DNA of 64,000 nt. Origin: G963668345 sp965226215 (GTDB lineage: Bacteria; Acidobacteriota; Terriglobia; Bryobacterales; UBA6623). The notes under the pieces are model-generated. The model was given only the letters and a program-made list of their open reading frames with translations, was not told the origin of the DNA and ran no database searches. A program made the position numbers and the translations under genes. The DNA lies in contig CBDDCH010000002.1 of assembly GCA_965226215.1 (NCBI GenBank), positions 3,100,001 through 3,164,000 on the forward strand, written 5' to 3'. Positions 43,320 through 52,010 of this stretch are shown here, piece after piece (positions within the stretch are counted from its first letter, which is position 1; every line of letters begins with the position of its first letter).

Positions 43320-43838
43320 TGGAGACTCGCTCTAAAGCAAGGCCGGGCCGCAACGCGGCACCTCGACGTAGCGCACAGACGTGGCGCACGCATTCTTGCG
43401 TGCCGTGTCGCCATTCGTGGCGACATCGAGTTGTGCGCCCGGCCCCCTCCTCGGACGAAAAGTGTTGCCTATGTGCTTGGACTCATGTGTTACCTATGTC
43501 CCCGGTTTGTACCCAGGTAGTGACCGCCACTCTTGGCGGTCCCAGTTTTGAGTAGCGGCCGGCAATCCTGCCGGCCAAGAGCGTAGTGCAGGGCCATCGT
43601 TCGGCCCAGACCGGCGGCCTTTTCTACCCCCCTTCGAGCGCGTCGCGCGGCCAAAAGGCACTCGCGAAAAATGGGGACTGCCAAGTCACTGTCGAGTATT
43701 CTACAATAGCTCACGACCAGGGCCGCGGGAAGGTAATGTTGCCTATTTCGAAACGCCTCCGTTGTCAAAGATCCTTGCAACCGACCACTCTAGTAAGCTA
43801 CGATCTTCGGGTTTCTGATTACGCCCTGGATTCGCCGG
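43320..43838. other. Intergenic region with three REP types, no gene seen
   Basis: 43379-43427 is the double-hairpin REP (copy 3). 43517-43580 holds paired palindromes (GACCGCCACTCTTGGCGGTC and GGCCGGCAATCCTGCCGGCC). 43665-43683 is a CGAAAAATGGGGACTGCCA motif. A -10-like TACAAT lies near 43691. Promoters for the divergent kinase operon and the YqgE-like gene must lie here but I cannot place them. Confidence 0.6.
43379..43427. repeat. Double-hairpin REP (copy 3 of 3)
   Basis: The same two stems as 31298-31345 (GCACGCATTCTTGCGTGC; TGTCGCCATTCGTGGCGACA). It differs from that copy at only a couple of bases. Confidence 0.85.
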
Positions 43839-44609
43839 ATGAATATCTCGCCACGCCCGGATAACCTTCGCGATAAAAGGCCTGCAGGAGAGCGTCTTTT
43901 CCTGGTGGCTGCAACCATCGCATTGCTATCGGCCGCCCCGTTGTTTCTCGAAGCCGTCTTTGCGGCGCGACGGGCATTGGCGGCGCCTAGCGTCGCGGTG
44001 GCTCAGGCCGCACCCGCTCAATCAAACAAGCCGTCCCAGCTTGCCAAGGGCGTGTTTCTGATAGCCGGTCGCCAGCTGAGGGACCCTAATTTTCACGAAA
44101 CCGTCGTCCTGCTTCTCGACTACAGCCGGGAGGGGGCGATGGGCCTAGTCGTGAACCGAGACACAGGGACCAGGCTTTCGACGCTCCTACCGGAGGCGGA
44201 GGCGTTGCGAGGCCGTCAAGACACGCTTTTCATCGGGGGCCCGGTGGCGAGAACCCAAATGTTTATGCTTTTCCGTTCACAGGGCGAAGCTGAAGGCGCC
44301 AAGCATGTCTTTGACGATGTGCATGTGAGTTCCAGTCAAGATTTTCTCGACAACATTCTCGATGCAAGCGAGGAAGAAAGATTGCGGGTCTATGCCGGAT
44401 ATGCCGGTTGGGCGCCGCGGCAGCTCGAGGGTGAAGTGGCGTCGGGGGCCTGGCACGTCGTCCCGGCCGAGGCCGCCAAGATCTTTGATCCCGATCCGTC
44501 ACAGGTCTGGCCGAAGCTCATCGACGCCACTGAAACGCGCTGGGCCAACGCCGATAAGTTTCACCGCCCACTTGCGTGGATAAACCGCCCTGGCCCGTCG
44601 CTGGATTGA
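43839..44609 (+). CDS. YqgE/AlgH-family protein with a membrane-anchoring N-terminus
   Basis: A 256-residue protein. Residues ~70-256 are a complete YqgE/AlgH (DUF179) domain: KGVFLIAGRQLRDPNFHETV, GAMGLVVNRDTGT, LFIGGPVARTQMF and YAGYAGWAPRQLEGEVASGA. The family is normally a ~185-residue cytoplasmic protein of unclear function. Here ~70 extra N-terminal residues contain a hydrophobic helix (LFLVAATIALLSAAPLFLEA) and an Ala/Pro linker, so this copy seems exported or anchored. An internal start would have to lie within the linker; none is obvious. Confidence 0.88.
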   Translation: MNISPRPDNLRDKRPAGERLFLVAATIALLSAAPLFLEAVFAARRALAAPSVAVAQAAPAQSNKPSQLAKGVFLIAGRQLRDPNFHETVVLLLDYSREGAMGLVVNRDTGTRLSTLLPEAEALRGRQDTLFIGGPVARTQMFMLFRSQGEAEGAKHVFDDVHVSSSQDFLDNILDASEEERLRVYAGYAGWAPRQLEGEVASGAWHVVPAEAAKIFDPDPSQVWPKLIDATETRWANADKFHRPLAWINRPGPSLD

Positions 44610-44656
44610 TCCGTTCTCTAGCTCACCCGCCGGTCGGGGTGGGTCCGGGCTTGTGA

Positions 44657-44692
44657 TGACCACTTGACTGGTCAGTATGGTTAGCCTAGGCT
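44657..44692 (+). promoter_or_regulatory. Promoter and operator of the Phd/PIN toxin-antitoxin pair
   Basis: TTGACT (44664-44669), 17-base spacer, TAGGCT (44687-44692). The start would fall at or next to the antitoxin ATG (44700), i.e. a leaderless mRNA. TGACCA-CTTGAC-TGGTCA (44657-44674) is an inverted repeat over the -35 box, the expected place for autorepression by the antitoxin. Confidence 0.6.
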
Positions 44693-44699
44693 AGAGGTT

Positions 44700-44936
44700 A
44701 TGAAAGAACCTACCATCGCCGCCACGGACTTTAAGGCTCGCTGCCTGCGGTGGCTCGATCGAGTGGCTGAAGAAGGGCATGGCCTGATCATCACTAAGCA
44801 CGGGCGACCTGTCGCTAGACTGGTTCCCATAGAGTTGGCACACAAGCCTTTAGCGGGAAGGTGGGAGGGTCAGGTTAAAGTCGAAGGGGATGTAGTCTAC
44901 TTCGACACAAGCTCCGAGTGGGAAGCCGTCCGGTGA
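44700..44936 (+). CDS. Phd/YefM-type antitoxin
   Basis: A 78-residue antitoxin. TIAATDFKARCLRWLDRVAE followed by GHGLIITKHGRPVARLVPIE is the Phd/YefM DNA-binding fold, and the C-terminal ~25 residues (VYFDTSSEWEAVR) would contact the toxin. It is directly followed by a PIN toxin 9 bases downstream. The operator-like repeat upstream suggests autoregulation. Confidence 0.9.
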   Translation: MKEPTIAATDFKARCLRWLDRVAEEGHGLIITKHGRPVARLVPIELAHKPLAGRWEGQVKVEGDVVYFDTSSEWEAVR

Positions 44937-44945
44937 CATTTTGCG

Positions 44946-45347
44946 ATGCCGTCATTCCTTTTGGACACGCACATCCTGCTGTGGTGGACCTCGCAGCGGC
45001 GCAGGTTGACCCGAGTGCAGCGGAACACGCTGGCGGCGATTCAGGAGCGTCGTGATTCCGTCGCCATCAGTGCGATTAGCCTATGGGAGCTGGCAATGAT
45101 GGCGGAAAGAGGCCGAGTCACCCCTCCCATGCCCCTCGACCTTTGGCTGGCTGAGATAGAGCACGATCCCGCTATTGCGGTTTTCCCGCTGAGCGGTAGG
45201 ATTGCCTACGAGAGCGTCCGGCTGGGCGAGGGCTTTCACAGTGATCCGGCGGACCGGCTGATTGTCGCCACCGCGCGTTGCCACGCGCTGCAGCTTGTGA
45301 CCTCCGACAAGAGGATTCGACGCTGGGGCGGCGTCGCGGTCCTGTAG
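44946..45347 (+). CDS. PIN-domain RNase toxin (VapC-like, Phd-partnered)
   Basis: A 133-residue PIN-domain protein of the subgroup that pairs with Phd antitoxins. The first acidic residue is in SFLLDTHILLWW, the second in AISLWELAMM, and the C-terminal acidic cluster is in FHSDPADRLIVATARCHALQ followed by LVTSDKRI. All catalytic Asp/Glu are present. It is not closely similar to the VapC at 4539, so this is an independent module. Confidence 0.9.
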   Translation: MPSFLLDTHILLWWTSQRRRLTRVQRNTLAAIQERRDSVAISAISLWELAMMAERGRVTPPMPLDLWLAEIEHDPAIAVFPLSGRIAYESVRLGEGFHSDPADRLIVATARCHALQLVTSDKRIRRWGGVAVL

Positions 45348-45370
45348 TGGGGTTGTTTTTCTCCCAGCGC

Positions 45371-48163
45371 TCAGCCCACCGGCTCTCCGTCAGTATCGAC
45401 AAGCCTGATGTCGCCGAAATCGAGTTCTCGGAGACCGCCCTCGATCTTGGCGCGGTCCCCGACGACGATCCAGACAATGCGATCGGGTTGCACGATCTTT
45501 TCCGCGGCCGCCGAGATGTCGCCTAGTTCTAGACGGCTGATGTTCTCCCCTCGACGGACCCATTCGTCTTCCGGCAGACCGAATTCGATGATCTCGCTAA
45601 TTGCTCCTCTGAGCGCGCTCTTGGTTTCCAACAGTCCCGGCAACTTGAGGATTTGGTTCTTCTTAGTCTTCTCCAGCTCCTCTTCCGAGGCGGGCCGTGG
45701 CCCCAGGATTCCGTGCAGCTCCTTGTCCAACTCGACCATCGACTCTTTTGTCTTGTCGGTCTGTACCGGGGCGGTCACCAGAAACAGCCTTTGACCCTTC
45801 GCGTCGGTCAAGCGACTACGGGAGCCATAGGACCAATGTTTGTCCTCCCGCAGGTTCATGTTGATTCGGGAAGTGAAGGACCCGCCGAGGATGCGGTTCA
45901 TCGACTCGATGGCGAGCCGGTCAGGGGTGTTGAGGGGAGGAGCGAGGAGTCCTCCGATGATCGACGACTGCTCGGCGCCGGGCCGATCGACCAGATACAG
46001 GACGCTGCTCTCGCGGTTAGCAACCGGCCCAACGTTTTTTACCGGTGGTTCAGCGCGATCTTGCCAGCCCTTCAAATTGCTTTCGAGCTTGGGGAGGATC
46101 TCCTCGAGCGTCGTGTCGCCCACGACGATCAGAGTTGCGTTGTTTGGCTGAAACCACGTTTGGTGAAACTTCTCGAGATCCGAACGGGCTATCGCGCGGA
46201 CCGACGCTTCGGTGCCTGAGCCTGTCAGGGGGTTCCCATAGGCGTGGGTCTTTCCGAACAAGATCCCGGGCAACAACCTCCAGCCGATCGAGAAGGGGTC
46301 GGTCTTTTCCTGTGCGATGCGGGCCAACCGCTGCTTCCGGAGCCGTTCCAGCTCCGATTCCGGGAAGACGGGGTTTAGGATGACATCCGCGAAAATGGCC
46401 AGCGACGGGTCGAGGTTTTCCTTGAGCGCCGAGAGCGTGACGATGGAGCTATCAAGGCCGGAGGACGTGCGCAATCTGGCGCCGAGCTGGGCCAGTTCCT
46501 CGCTGATTTCAAGCGATGAACGTGTTGAGGTCCCCTCGTCGAGCATGTCCATGGCGAGACGCGCCAGGCCCGGCGAGGCGAACTGGTCGGCGGCATAGCC
46601 TGCGTCGATCAGCAGCTCGAACTCGACGACCGGCGCCTCGCGCCGCTCGGCCACAACGACTTTTAGACCATTCGAGAGAGTCGCCTTGCCGAGATCGGGC
46701 CACTTGAGCCCGGGAGGCTCGGCGACATCGGGAAGTTTGGAGCGATCAGCGCCTTCCGTTTTACTCGAGAACTCGGGGAAGGGATGAACCTCGAGGATGT
46801 ATACGCCGTCACTGAGCCACCTCTTCGCGGCTTCGTGGAGGTCGTCCGGTGTGGCTCCGGCGATTCGTTTGAGAGTCGTTTTGTAGAAGTCCGGACGGCC
46901 GCCGTAGACTTCGTTCGAGGCCAGAATGTCAGACTTGCCGCCGAACCCGCCGATCCTCTCAATCCCTCGAATAAAGCGGGCTCGGTATTGTGTTTTCACG
47001 CGCACCACTTCGTCTTCCGTGGGTCCCTCTTTAATGAAGCGATCGAGCTCCTCGTCGAGTGCGGCCTCAACCGTTTCGAGATCAACGCCAGGCTGAGCGG
47101 TAGCCTGAACACGGAATTGGCCGCCCACCGGGCGAGGGCTGATATAGGCGGAGGCATCGGTGGCGATTTGGTCTTCGTAGACGAGACGCTTATAGAGACG
47201 GGAGTTCTTGCCCTGGCCGAGTACGTCGCTGGTTAGATCGAGGTAATCGGAGTCGCTACTGCCCCACTCGGGAACGTTCCAGACCTTGTAAATTCGGGCT
47301 TGGGGCACGCGGTCCTCGAGCGTCTGGCGGTGGGCCCCTTTCATCTTGGCGATCCAGGCTTTCTGTCTTGGCACAGGCGGGCCCGAAGCGATGTCTCCAA
47401 AATAGTGCTCGACGCGCGCCTTGACGGTGTTCGGATCGACGTCGCCCGCCACGGCAATGACGGCGTTCGCGGCGCCGTAGTAGGTCTTGAACCACTCTTG
47501 GACGTCTTCCAGGGAGGCTCCGTCGAGATCCTCCATCGAGCCGATTACCGTCCAGGAGTAGGGGTGTCCTTTGGGGTAAGTGTTTTCGGTGATGAGCTCG
47601 TGGACTTTGCCGTAGGGCCGGTTTTCCCCCTGCCGCTTTTCGTTTTGGACTACGCCACGTTGCTCGTCTAGCCTGGCCTGATCGATGGCGCCCAGCAGGT
47701 GTCCCATGCGGTCGGATTCCATCCACAAGACCAGGTCTAGGGCGGGCGTCGGGACGTTTTGGAAGTAGTTCGTTCGGTCGGTGCTGGTAGTACCATTCAT
47801 GTCGGTCGCTCCGACCTTTTCGAGCGGCTTGAAGTAGTCGTCGTTGTAGTGTTCGGAGCCGTTGAACATGAGATGTTCAAACAGATGGGCGAATCCGGTC
47901 TTGCCGGGTCTCTCGTTCTTCGAGCCGACGTGATACCAGACGTTGACGGCGGCGATCGGCGCCTTGTGGTCTTCGTGCACGATCAACGTCACCCCGTTGT
48001 CGAGGACGAATTTTTCAAACGGAATCTCTAGATCTTCGGCTTGCATAGGGGTTAGCCAGATTAGCGTAGCAAGGACGAGCACGCATCGACAGATTTTCGA
48101 AGCTAGGTGAAGCCAAAGCAGCATTGACGGCTGCCGAGGCCAGCAAAAGACTCGCGCAATCAT
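45371..48163 (-). CDS. Exported M16-family zinc protease (two-domain)
   Basis: About 930 residues. A signal-anchor (CRCVLVLATLIWLTPMQAE) precedes the first M16 domain with the inverted zinc site HLFEH (about 93-97) and its distal Glu in LDEQRGVVQNEKRQ. The second M16 domain (from ~470, LKVVVAERREAPVVEFELLI) lacks HxxEH, as is usual for the non-catalytic half. The ATG at 48163 is chosen because GGGAGG lies just upstream. It is divergent from the prolyl oligopeptidase gene. Confidence 0.93.
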   Translation of the reverse strand: MIARVFCWPRQPSMLLWLHLASKICRCVLVLATLIWLTPMQAEDLEIPFEKFVLDNGVTLIVHEDHKAPIAAVNVWYHVGSKNERPGKTGFAHLFEHLMFNGSEHYNDDYFKPLEKVGATDMNGTTSTDRTNYFQNVPTPALDLVLWMESDRMGHLLGAIDQARLDEQRGVVQNEKRQGENRPYGKVHELITENTYPKGHPYSWTVIGSMEDLDGASLEDVQEWFKTYYGAANAVIAVAGDVDPNTVKARVEHYFGDIASGPPVPRQKAWIAKMKGAHRQTLEDRVPQARIYKVWNVPEWGSSDSDYLDLTSDVLGQGKNSRLYKRLVYEDQIATDASAYISPRPVGGQFRVQATAQPGVDLETVEAALDEELDRFIKEGPTEDEVVRVKTQYRARFIRGIERIGGFGGKSDILASNEVYGGRPDFYKTTLKRIAGATPDDLHEAAKRWLSDGVYILEVHPFPEFSSKTEGADRSKLPDVAEPPGLKWPDLGKATLSNGLKVVVAERREAPVVEFELLIDAGYAADQFASPGLARLAMDMLDEGTSTRSSLEISEELAQLGARLRTSSGLDSSIVTLSALKENLDPSLAIFADVILNPVFPESELERLRKQRLARIAQEKTDPFSIGWRLLPGILFGKTHAYGNPLTGSGTEASVRAIARSDLEKFHQTWFQPNNATLIVVGDTTLEEILPKLESNLKGWQDRAEPPVKNVGPVANRESSVLYLVDRPGAEQSSIIGGLLAPPLNTPDRLAIESMNRILGGSFTSRINMNLREDKHWSYGSRSRLTDAKGQRLFLVTAPVQTDKTKESMVELDKELHGILGPRPASEEELEKTKKNQILKLPGLLETKSALRGAISEIIEFGLPEDEWVRRGENISRLELGDISAAAEKIVQPDRIVWIVVGDRAKIEGGLRELDFGDIRLVDTDGEPVG

Positions 48164-48529
48164 ATGAGTGCCTCCCGGTCCGGGTTTCTGCGTTTGCAAC
48201 GTGTGCTCCGATATTTAGCCTACAGGTACCCGGCACAAGCGGCAACGCACCGGCTGTGAGAATCGGAACGTTCCGCCGGGTCGAGAATGGACTTCGAGGC
48301 CAACCGGGCGATCGATGCGCCCGTTATCGCGCCCCGACAAACTAAAGCTTGCCCGCACTGGCAACCAGGACAAACACGAGTGTTTGTCCCTACAGGTCTC
48401 GGCCGATTTGGTAGGGACCGGCACTCCTGCCGGCCGGATTGAGCCGTCCCAAAAGCCCATAGGCAATCACCGCCTTTGCCACGGGCTGTGCCGCCGGTCG
48501 GCTCGCTCTCGATCGCATAAGATACGGCT
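48164..48529. repeat. Divergent intergenic region carrying two REP palindromes
   Basis: 48369-48390 has an inverted repeat GGACAAACAC/GTGTTTGTCC followed by CTAC. 48411-48436 has GTAGGGACCGGCACTCCTGC ending CGGCC. A fragment CCTTTGCCACGGGCTG (48471-48486) matches the arm of the 20625-20780 hairpin. No gene seen between the divergent protease genes. Confidence 0.7.
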
Positions 48530-50656
48530 ATGGGAAAAGCAGGGTGCTGTAGCACGGTCTTGGCGGCGGCTTTGCTTGGTGGTTGCCATACGGGACAGCA
48601 AGTAGTTTCTCCGCCGGAGACCAGGATGGAAATGTTGGAAGAGACGCTGCATGGAGTGGCGGTCGCTGACCCCTACCGCTGGCTGGAGGATGAGTCGAGC
48701 CCGGAAACGCAGAGTTGGGTGCGGAAGCAATCAGCCTACTCGCGGAGCGTCCTCGATGCGCTGCCTGGCCGAGGGAGAATCCGTCAAAGGCTGACGGAAG
48801 TCCTCGGTACCGGGGCGGTGACTCGGCCGGAAGAAGCGGCGGGGAGATATTTCTACTCCAAAAAGCAGGGGGATCAGAACCAGCCGGTCCTGTACGTAAG
48901 AAAAGGCGTAGACGGCAAGGATCGGGTGCTGATTGATCCCAATGAACTGGGCAAGGACGGGACTGTCACGGTGGACTGGTTCTTTCCCTCCCAGGACGGC
49001 CGATTGCTCACCTACGGTATGTCTTCCGGCGGTACGGAGACGAGCGACCTGCACATCCTCGAGGTTGACAGCGGCGCAAGCGTCGGCAAGCCGATCCCGA
49101 AGGTCCGCTGGGCTAACCCACAGTGGCTCAAGGACGGCTCGGGTTTCTACTACACCCGGCCCCGCAAGCTCGAAGGAATCGGTCCGGGTGAGGAGGTCTA
49201 CCATCGGCGGGTCTTTTATCACGAGCTGGGCGCGAAGTGGTCTGAGGATAGGCTTATTTACGGCGAGAAGCTGAAGAAGGAAGAAATTCCCGACGCAATA
49301 CTTTCGCCGGACGAACGTTATCTCTTGATAGACGTCTTTATGGGTTGGGGCAAAAACCGCCTCTACGTGAAGGACCTGCGGCGGGACAAGATCATCACCA
49401 TCGCCGATGACGGAGAGTCGAGCTACACGGGGGAGATTGTCGACAACAATCTGTTTGTGCTGACGAACGCAGAAGCTCCGAGATACCACGTCTTCAAAGT
49501 GGACCTAGGAAGAACTGGTCGCAGGCATTGGAAGGAAATCATTGCGGAGAGCGACGCTGTGATCGACTTCATGAAAGTGGTCGGCGGCAAGTTATTTGTC
49601 GGCTACCTTCGCGACGCTCATTTGGAATTAGACATTTTCGAGTTGGACGGCCAGCGCGAAGGTGAGGTTGTGTTACCCGAGTTGGGCACGGTATCCGATT
49701 TCGACGGTAAGTCGGATGGGGAAGAGGCATTTTTTGAATTCAGCTCTTTCACCACGCCGCCGACAGTTTACCGTTTGGACCTGACGGTTGGTCCCGGCAA
49801 TCCGGAGTCGCTTCAAGTCTGGAGTCAACTGGAGGCACCGATCGACCCAAGCCAGTTTGAGTCGCGGCAAGTTTTTTATCGCTCGAAAGACGGGACTCGC
49901 ATCCCGATGTTCATCATTCGCAAGGAAGGGGTAGGGGAGGACGCCCGCGCTCCGGGCCTTCTCTACGGGTATGGGGGCTTCAACATTGCCTTGACTCCGA
50001 ACTTCCGGGCCTCGTTTTTTCCTTGGCTCGAGAGCGGCGGGGTGTTGGCGATCGCCAATCTCCGTGGGGGCAGCGAATACGGCGAGGAATGGCATCGGGC
50101 CGGCATGCTGGACAAGAAGCAAAACGTTTTTGACGACTTTATCGCTGCCGCCGAGTATCTTGTCGAGCAGCAATACGTCGATCCGAAAAGGCTCGCCATT
50201 CACGGGCGCAGCAACGGGGGCCTGCTTGTGGGGGCGGCGATGACCCAGCGGCCTGATCTTTTTCGAGCTGTGATTTGCGGCGTGCCGTTGCTCGATATGG
50301 TTCGCTATCATCGCTTTCGCATGGCGAGGCTGTGGATCTCCGAATACGGTTCAGCGGAAAACGCGGACGATTTCCAATGGCTCCACGCTTACTCGCCGTA
50401 TCATCGGGTCAGGGATGGCGAGTCGTACCCGGCAACGCTGATCTACACGGGCGCATCAGACTCGCGCGTCGACCCCTTGCACGCTCGCAAGATGGCCGCA
50501 CGGCTGCAAGCGGCGAACGCTTCCAAGCATCCTATCGTGCTGCGGGTGGAAACGGGCGCCGGACACGGTCGCGGCAAACCGCTCAGCAAGACTGTTGAGG
50601 AGTGGACGGATATCTGGAGTTTTACCTTCGCTCAGCTGGGGGTCGAGTACCGGTGA
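48530..50656 (+). CDS. Prolyl oligopeptidase family lipoprotein (S9A)
   Basis: A 708-residue serine peptidase with a lipoprotein leader (LAAALLGGC). The first conserved block is VADPYRWLEDESSPETQSWV, then a seven-bladed propeller (about 90-430) and the alpha/beta-hydrolase domain. The active-site Ser lies in HGRSNGGLLVGAAMTQRPDL, Asp in TGASDSRVDPLHARKM and His in TGAGHGRGKP. It should cleave proline-containing oligopeptides in the periplasm. All catalytic residues are present. Confidence 0.95.
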   Translation: MGKAGCCSTVLAAALLGGCHTGQQVVSPPETRMEMLEETLHGVAVADPYRWLEDESSPETQSWVRKQSAYSRSVLDALPGRGRIRQRLTEVLGTGAVTRPEEAAGRYFYSKKQGDQNQPVLYVRKGVDGKDRVLIDPNELGKDGTVTVDWFFPSQDGRLLTYGMSSGGTETSDLHILEVDSGASVGKPIPKVRWANPQWLKDGSGFYYTRPRKLEGIGPGEEVYHRRVFYHELGAKWSEDRLIYGEKLKKEEIPDAILSPDERYLLIDVFMGWGKNRLYVKDLRRDKIITIADDGESSYTGEIVDNNLFVLTNAEAPRYHVFKVDLGRTGRRHWKEIIAESDAVIDFMKVVGGKLFVGYLRDAHLELDIFELDGQREGEVVLPELGTVSDFDGKSDGEEAFFEFSSFTTPPTVYRLDLTVGPGNPESLQVWSQLEAPIDPSQFESRQVFYRSKDGTRIPMFIIRKEGVGEDARAPGLLYGYGGFNIALTPNFRASFFPWLESGGVLAIANLRGGSEYGEEWHRAGMLDKKQNVFDDFIAAAEYLVEQQYVDPKRLAIHGRSNGGLLVGAAMTQRPDLFRAVICGVPLLDMVRYHRFRMARLWISEYGSAENADDFQWLHAYSPYHRVRDGESYPATLIYTGASDSRVDPLHARKMAARLQAANASKHPIVLRVETGAGHGRGKPLSKTVEEWTDIWSFTFAQLGVEYR

Positions 50657-50991
50657 CTCGGAGCCGCGAACGCAAGTGAGTGCCCATGGGTCTGCGCCCC
50701 ACCCAAGGGGACGAAAACCTTGGGTTTTCGACGGAGCGGCCATGGGCGAACCCGTTTGCCGCGCCGAACCGGTAAGATTGTGATTCAGGCGTTTGCGGGT
50801 CAGATGCTGTGCTAACGGTCCGTTTCGTAAGTTCGGTCACGTATATTTAGAAGCCAGGTGCGCGATCGGGAACTTCGGGCACGGCATGCCGTGCCCCTAC
50901 ATTTCCACGCGCGCCCAATAGGTCTGTAGGGGCACAGCATGCTGTGCCCGCCTGCACTCGCAAAACGGGCTAGACTTAGCATGAGCTGGAG
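50657..50991. repeat. Intergenic repeats: the GGGTGGGGC repeat and BIME copy 3
   Basis: 50660-50750 is the inverted relative of 19693-19780 (GGAGCCGCGAACGCAAGTGA, CCCACCCAAGGGGACGAAAA). 50822-50975 is BIME copy 3, inverted, with both palindromes GGGCACGGCATGCCGTGCCC and GGGCACAGCATGCTGTGCCC intact but the outer ends altered. No gene. Confidence 0.8.
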
Positions 50992-50997
50992 GTGAAA

Positions 50998-51993
50998 GTG
51001 GCTGAAACAGCGCCGCGCGTTTTCCTGGTGGCCTTAGCGACGCTTTTGTGTTGGTTGGGAGCTGCATTTCTGTGCTCCGCTCAAACGCTGGGGGATCCTG
51101 CGGAGGACCTTTCGGCGTTTGGCCAGCCTGAGAGTGAAGCCCCAATGGGCCCCAGCAATGCTCTCGACAAAGAAGATTTGGAGATGTACCTGCGGCACCT
51201 CTACGCTTGGGTGCCGGAGACCCAGGTAGAAATCGGGGACTTTCAACCTTCGCCCGTTGATGGTCTCTTGCAAACCAACGTGCGGCTCTCCTACAAGCTC
51301 CAGTCGCAGGAGAGAGTGTTCTATATCACGAAAGACGGCCGGCAGGTGCTCGACGGATCTGCATACGAAATTGCCAAGAATCCTTTTCAGTCGAACCTGG
51401 AAAAAATTACGACTTCCGGTCACCCGGGCTTCGGAACCGCCGGGGCGCCGGTTGTGATCGTTGCCTACAGCGATTTCCAGTGTCCGTATTGCGCCAAGGA
51501 GGCGAAGGTCCTTCGCACTCAGCTAATGGAAAGCTATCCCGAACAAGTTCTGGTCTACTTTCGGGACTACCCTCTAAAGACGCACAAATGGGCGATGGGT
51601 GCGGCGATCGCAGGGCGTTGTATTTACCGACTCGAGCCGGAGGTGTTTTGGCGCTATCATGACTGGATTTTCGAACATCAGAAAGACATCACGCCCGCAA
51701 ACCTAAAAGGCAAGGTCATCGGGTTCGCCGCCGGAGAGGGATTGGATTCGCTGAAACTAGGCCGCTGTATAGATAGCCGCGAAACGGAAAAGGCCATTCA
51801 AGAATCGAAGAAGGAGGGGGCGTCTGTCGGAGTTCGCTCAACGCCGACTCTTTTCATTAACGGGCGGCCTCTGACCGGGGCGATCCAATGGGAACGCCTG
51901 AAGCAGATCGTTGACAACGAAATTGAGTATCAAAAAGTGGCCAACAACGCCGGGGACGACTGCGGCTGTGAGGTCACGCTTTCAACTCCTTGA
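50998..51993 (+). CDS. Exported DsbA-like thioredoxin-fold protein
   Basis: About 331 residues with a signal peptide (VFLVALATLLCWLGAAFLCS). An N-terminal ~110-residue domain precedes the DsbA/DsbG fold. The redox motif is DFQCPYCAKEAK (CPYC), and the cis-proline loop is RSTPTLFING. It probably makes or reshuffles disulfides in the periplasm. Two GTG codons are possible starts; the second (50998) is better placed behind GGAGGTGAA. The C-terminus has an extra CGC motif (DDCGCEV). It is tightly followed by the M28 peptidase gene. Confidence 0.88.
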   Translation: MAETAPRVFLVALATLLCWLGAAFLCSAQTLGDPAEDLSAFGQPESEAPMGPSNALDKEDLEMYLRHLYAWVPETQVEIGDFQPSPVDGLLQTNVRLSYKLQSQERVFYITKDGRQVLDGSAYEIAKNPFQSNLEKITTSGHPGFGTAGAPVVIVAYSDFQCPYCAKEAKVLRTQLMESYPEQVLVYFRDYPLKTHKWAMGAAIAGRCIYRLEPEVFWRYHDWIFEHQKDITPANLKGKVIGFAAGEGLDSLKLGRCIDSRETEKAIQESKKEGASVGVRSTPTLFINGRPLTGAIQWERLKQIVDNEIEYQKVANNAGDDCGCEVTLSTP

Positions 51994-52010
51994 GACCCCT
52001 GAGAGAATTC

